Position numbers and translations under genes: made by a program. 64,000 bases of DNA from Nageia nagi. Taxonomy: Eukaryota > Pinophyta. The DNA is taken from assembly GCA_050084985.1 (NCBI GenBank), contig JBITNC010000001.1, positions 196,354,001-196,418,000 on the forward strand, written 5' to 3'. This document shows, in pieces, positions 61,441-64,000 of the stretch; positions within the stretch are counted from its first letter, which is position 1; every line of letters begins with the position of its first letter. Under the pieces are notes generated by a model. It saw only the letters and a program-made list of their open reading frames with translations, was not told where the DNA came from and searched no databases.

Positions 61441-62700
61441 TAAGAAGTTAGCCCAACTCAATAGAGGAGACTAGGAAAAGTTCAAAAGTTTGGTATTTCT
61501 TTGTGAGGGAGGTTTAGATAGGTTTATGAATGCATGCAAGAGTGAGGATGAATAAATCTCACTAGAAGTTGTAGAATCTTGGAATGAAGGTATTTGTAGT
61601 ATCAATGGTTTGGAGCTAGTATTCTCAACAAAGATAATTTCCAAGCAACCCACCTACCAAACATTAGAATATAAGTAAGAAGGGAAGGTAGGGTGAATAA
61701 GCTTGTAGCTAGAGATAAGTTCATTCAAACCTACATGCAAGGGCTCATTTTGGATAAGTTTTAGATGGGGGTATTATGAAATTACATTCCAAATCCTTGA
61801 AAGGAGCTAGCCAATGCCTTGATGAGATATATAACACTTGAAGGAAGGCATAATAAGCTCTATGCCCATCATTTTAATCTTATCAACCATTTGTTTTTCC
61901 TAAAATAGATAGGGTGAATTTTTCTTTCTTTGTTTTCAATTCAATGAGCAATTCTATAAGAAAATTTAAGGCAAATTTAACTCCATGGCCAATTAATGGC
62001 AGAGTTATAAAACTTGTGTATGAAATAACCTTGGAAAATACACCTAGGAGGATACCAAGGTTAAGAATATTAGTTGGAGGATAGGTATTTGACACAAGGG
62101 AGAACAAGAACCTTGGGGATAAAATTTTTGACCAAGAGGAGAACACCCCTGTGGCCAATGTATTAAAATCAAAGAAGGGGGGAAGAAATCCAATGAAGAG
62201 AAAGGAGATCCAAGAAAGGAGTGCACTGTAAGGGAGATAAGGTACATGAAAGGGAAAGAAAAAATAACATTTGGGCTATATAACATTTATGGGGAGGAGA
62301 ATGCATCATCGTAAGGTAAAGAAATGGAAAACATGTTAAAGATAATGGAAGGAGATACAATTATAACTGAGACCCTTATGCAAGCTAGTAAGATAACTCT
62401 CAGCAATGTGGTCATAATAGAGATAAAATCCTTGTTCTTGACATAGCTATGGCAGAGAAGTTGTAGAAACAACACAAGAAATTGCAACAAAGAAGGGGAA
62501 GGGAAAAAAAGAAGAATGGAGGATGTAGTGGAGTATAATCCAATCTCAAGGACAATAAGGAACAACACCAAATGAAGGAGCAAGGAGGAATAAGGAAAGG
62601 ATAAAGGAGCATTTAAAGGTGTGCAATTTATTAATTTGGAGGAATGAACACCTCCAAAGGAAGTCAAAATTAGAGGCATTCTAAATATGTTTGGGAAAGC
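61440..62700 (+). pseudogene. Purine-rich decayed coding remnant, possibly gag-like
   Basis: Plus-strand fragments in shifting frames include FIQTYMQGLILDKF (about 61720), HHFNLINHLFFLK near 61868, and a Lys/Arg-rich end (KKGKGKKRRMEDVVEYNPIS near 62490-62550). The layout (helical part, then basic tail) resembles a retroelement gag or ORF1, and base use is like 44850-45720. No specific domain can be named. Minus-strand frames of up to 130 codons in this stretch are Ser/Leu/Pro-rich complements of the purine bias. Confidence 0.3.
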
Positions 62701-63530
62701 AAAAAAGTAGGAGTGAAGTAGAAAAGTAGGAGTGTTTTTTGTATGTTTTTTGGGAACTTAATGTATTACTATTAGTCAAAGTATTTTTAATAGTTTTTAG
62801 GGCACTCAATTTTTTTGAAAACCTTATTATGGAATTTTGGACACTTTTCTGTATGTTTTTTGGGAACTCCTATGTTTATATTTATCTTAGCTATAAAGTT
62901 TTGTGAATACCCTTCTAAAATTCACACATTTTGAAGATTAATACAAAAAATAGCCTCTAGATTGTATGTAAATAATGTGTTTTTAGTTATTCTTTACTAA
63001 TAATTTTATTTCATTGTATCAAAATATGTTTGCCTCATGCATATTGTTAAAAAACTCGAGTGCTTTAAGATTATAATTCACATTTTAAGGCCAATGGAAG
63101 TTTAAAACCAATGAATGCCTTATACTATGCTATAATGCACCTTATATGTTTTATTTTATGTAGTTAACTAAACACAATGACATTGAAATGGCATAGAAAT
63201 TTTAACCTACCTATCCAAGATATTTAAGGAAAATAACTATTTTGTCAAAATAATTTAACCTAGATAAGAATACCATGCATAAAAAGAAAGATTCTATTGC
63301 TACAATACCTTTATGTAGGCTAATTGGTTTTAAAAAGGGTGAAGAATCTAATCTTGATGTACAATGCATATTTTTGTGCAAGAAAAAGAACAAAAAAGGT
63401 TTGAAAGGCAATTACAAATTGAAGGCCATTATACCTTAAATGTAAGAAAACATTCTTTTTCCAAATTCAGCATTGCAGGATCTTGTCTTTGCAAGTAATA
63501 TGATTTTAATTTTTTTATTTTCTATATAGT
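62700..63530. other. Unassigned stretch
   Basis: Contains a short near-duplicate 'TGTATGTTTTTTGGGAACT' at about 62740 and 62852. No gene was recognised. Confidence 0.4.
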
Positions 63531-63534
63531 TATT

Positions 63535-63930
63535 GTGTGCTTATGGCTCTAAGGACAAGAGAGATGACCCACCTACTCCAAAATGTAAGAGGAATTTTAT
63601 AAACAAAAGGGGTTGTCAATGTCATTTTATTGTTAAGGTACTCAAAAATTTGCCTAATGTTGCATTTATTACATACAATAAATTTGAACATGTTGCACTT
63701 TATGGATAACTCTACCATGAAGTGCATGATACAAGCAAAACAAAAAATGAAAGGGCCAATTTTCTCCACATATGTCGAAAGAGACTAGTTCTTTGATTGA
63801 ATCATTGCTAATAGATGGTGTTTCAATTGATACAATATGTAAAGTACAATTTATGCAAGAGTACTTTGAAAATGTACCTACAATTTGAGATCATTGCATT
63901 TTAAGGAGGAATTTTCAAAACATATACAAT
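63535..63930 (+). pseudogene. FAR1/MULE-type zinc domain fragment (tentative)
   Basis: The plus strand reads YGSKDKRDDPPTPKCKRNF, NKRGCQCHFIVKVLKNLPNV, AFITYNKFEHVALYG, a stop, then YHEVHDTSKTKNERANF and a degraded helical part. The order Cys...GCxCxFxVK...His resembles the N-terminal zinc-binding (WRKY-GCM1-like) domain of FAR1 and MULE transposase proteins, where 'GCxAxxxvk' and a late HNH follow. One stop (63708) and a likely shift near 63770 break it. The gene would continue past the window. The family assignment is from pattern memory only. Confidence 0.4.
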
Positions 63931-64000
63931 AGACTGATGAGGGGGGAGGTGTAGAAGGTTAAAGATGATGTCACTAGTATGGTCTAATGGTATCAGGCCA

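Noticed and set aside
62044-62679. Several overlapping minus-strand frames up to 130 codons, Ser/Leu/Pro-rich
   Set aside because: They are complements of a purine-rich plus-strand stretch; no domain and mutually overlapping.
63983-63997. TGGTATCAGGCCA at the right edge as a possible plus-strand primer-binding site
   Set aside because: The bases before it do not form an LTR end (no CA edge or purine context), and the sequence to the right is missing.

Overview
The window is A/T-rich, repeat-saturated nuclear DNA of a land plant. PLS-class pentatricopeptide (PPR) sequence with E motifs is specific to land plants, and it occurs here with Ty1/copia, Ty3/gypsy, LINE and En/Spm-like sequence. Long stretches of old, mutually nested and decayed elements with no intact host gene fit a large-genome lineage such as a gymnosperm, but the sequence alone does not fix the species. 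I see no gene that is both intact and recognisable; nearly every coding trace carries stops or frameshifts.

Layout. 1-4716: minus-strand Ty1/copia element in the usual order gag, protease, integrase, RT, RNase H, 3' LTR. 4717-9440: AT-rich filler, a (TA)n microsatellite, and an isolated primer-binding site with an LTR edge at 7655-7669. 9440-12450: duplicated fragments of a plant transposon-associated protein (DUF8039-like) mixed with PPR fragments. 12795-20700: dispersed repeats, a 1.5-kb LTR element with a perfect 5-bp target duplication (15411-16923), and a second (TA)n. 21067-31582: tandem array of three units of a small LTR retroelement with 1.7-1.8-kb LTRs. Its only gene encodes about 510 residues with a zinc knuckle, a retropepsin domain and a C-terminal membrane segment. 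31590-33480: copia fragment whose integrase core is tandemly triplicated. 34060-43620: plus-strand LINE split by a 4.6-kb gag-protease Ty3/gypsy element (38488-43120).

43620-46050: unassigned purine-rich decay. 46180-50490: PPR scraps on both strands and a 31-bp minisatellite. 51290-52812: En/Spm (Ptta-type) transposase-associated gene, minus strand. 52970-55600: decayed PPR gene whose E motif is expanded into a 111-bp tandem array. 55613-56566: minus-strand remnant of an unrecognised protein with hydrophobic segments. 56800-59250: Ty3/gypsy gag-protease remnant with its LTR. 59260-60670: AT-rich repeat in inverted orientation to the 19-kb copy, then a GGGCATATA-type repeat. 61440-64000: unassigned decay and a fragment resembling a FAR1/MULE-type zinc domain.

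The most unusual items are the tandem gag-protease array with its membrane segment, the E-motif tandem array, and the triplicated integrase. Nothing here forms a working pathway. The window is best read as layers of insertion, local tandem duplication and decay.
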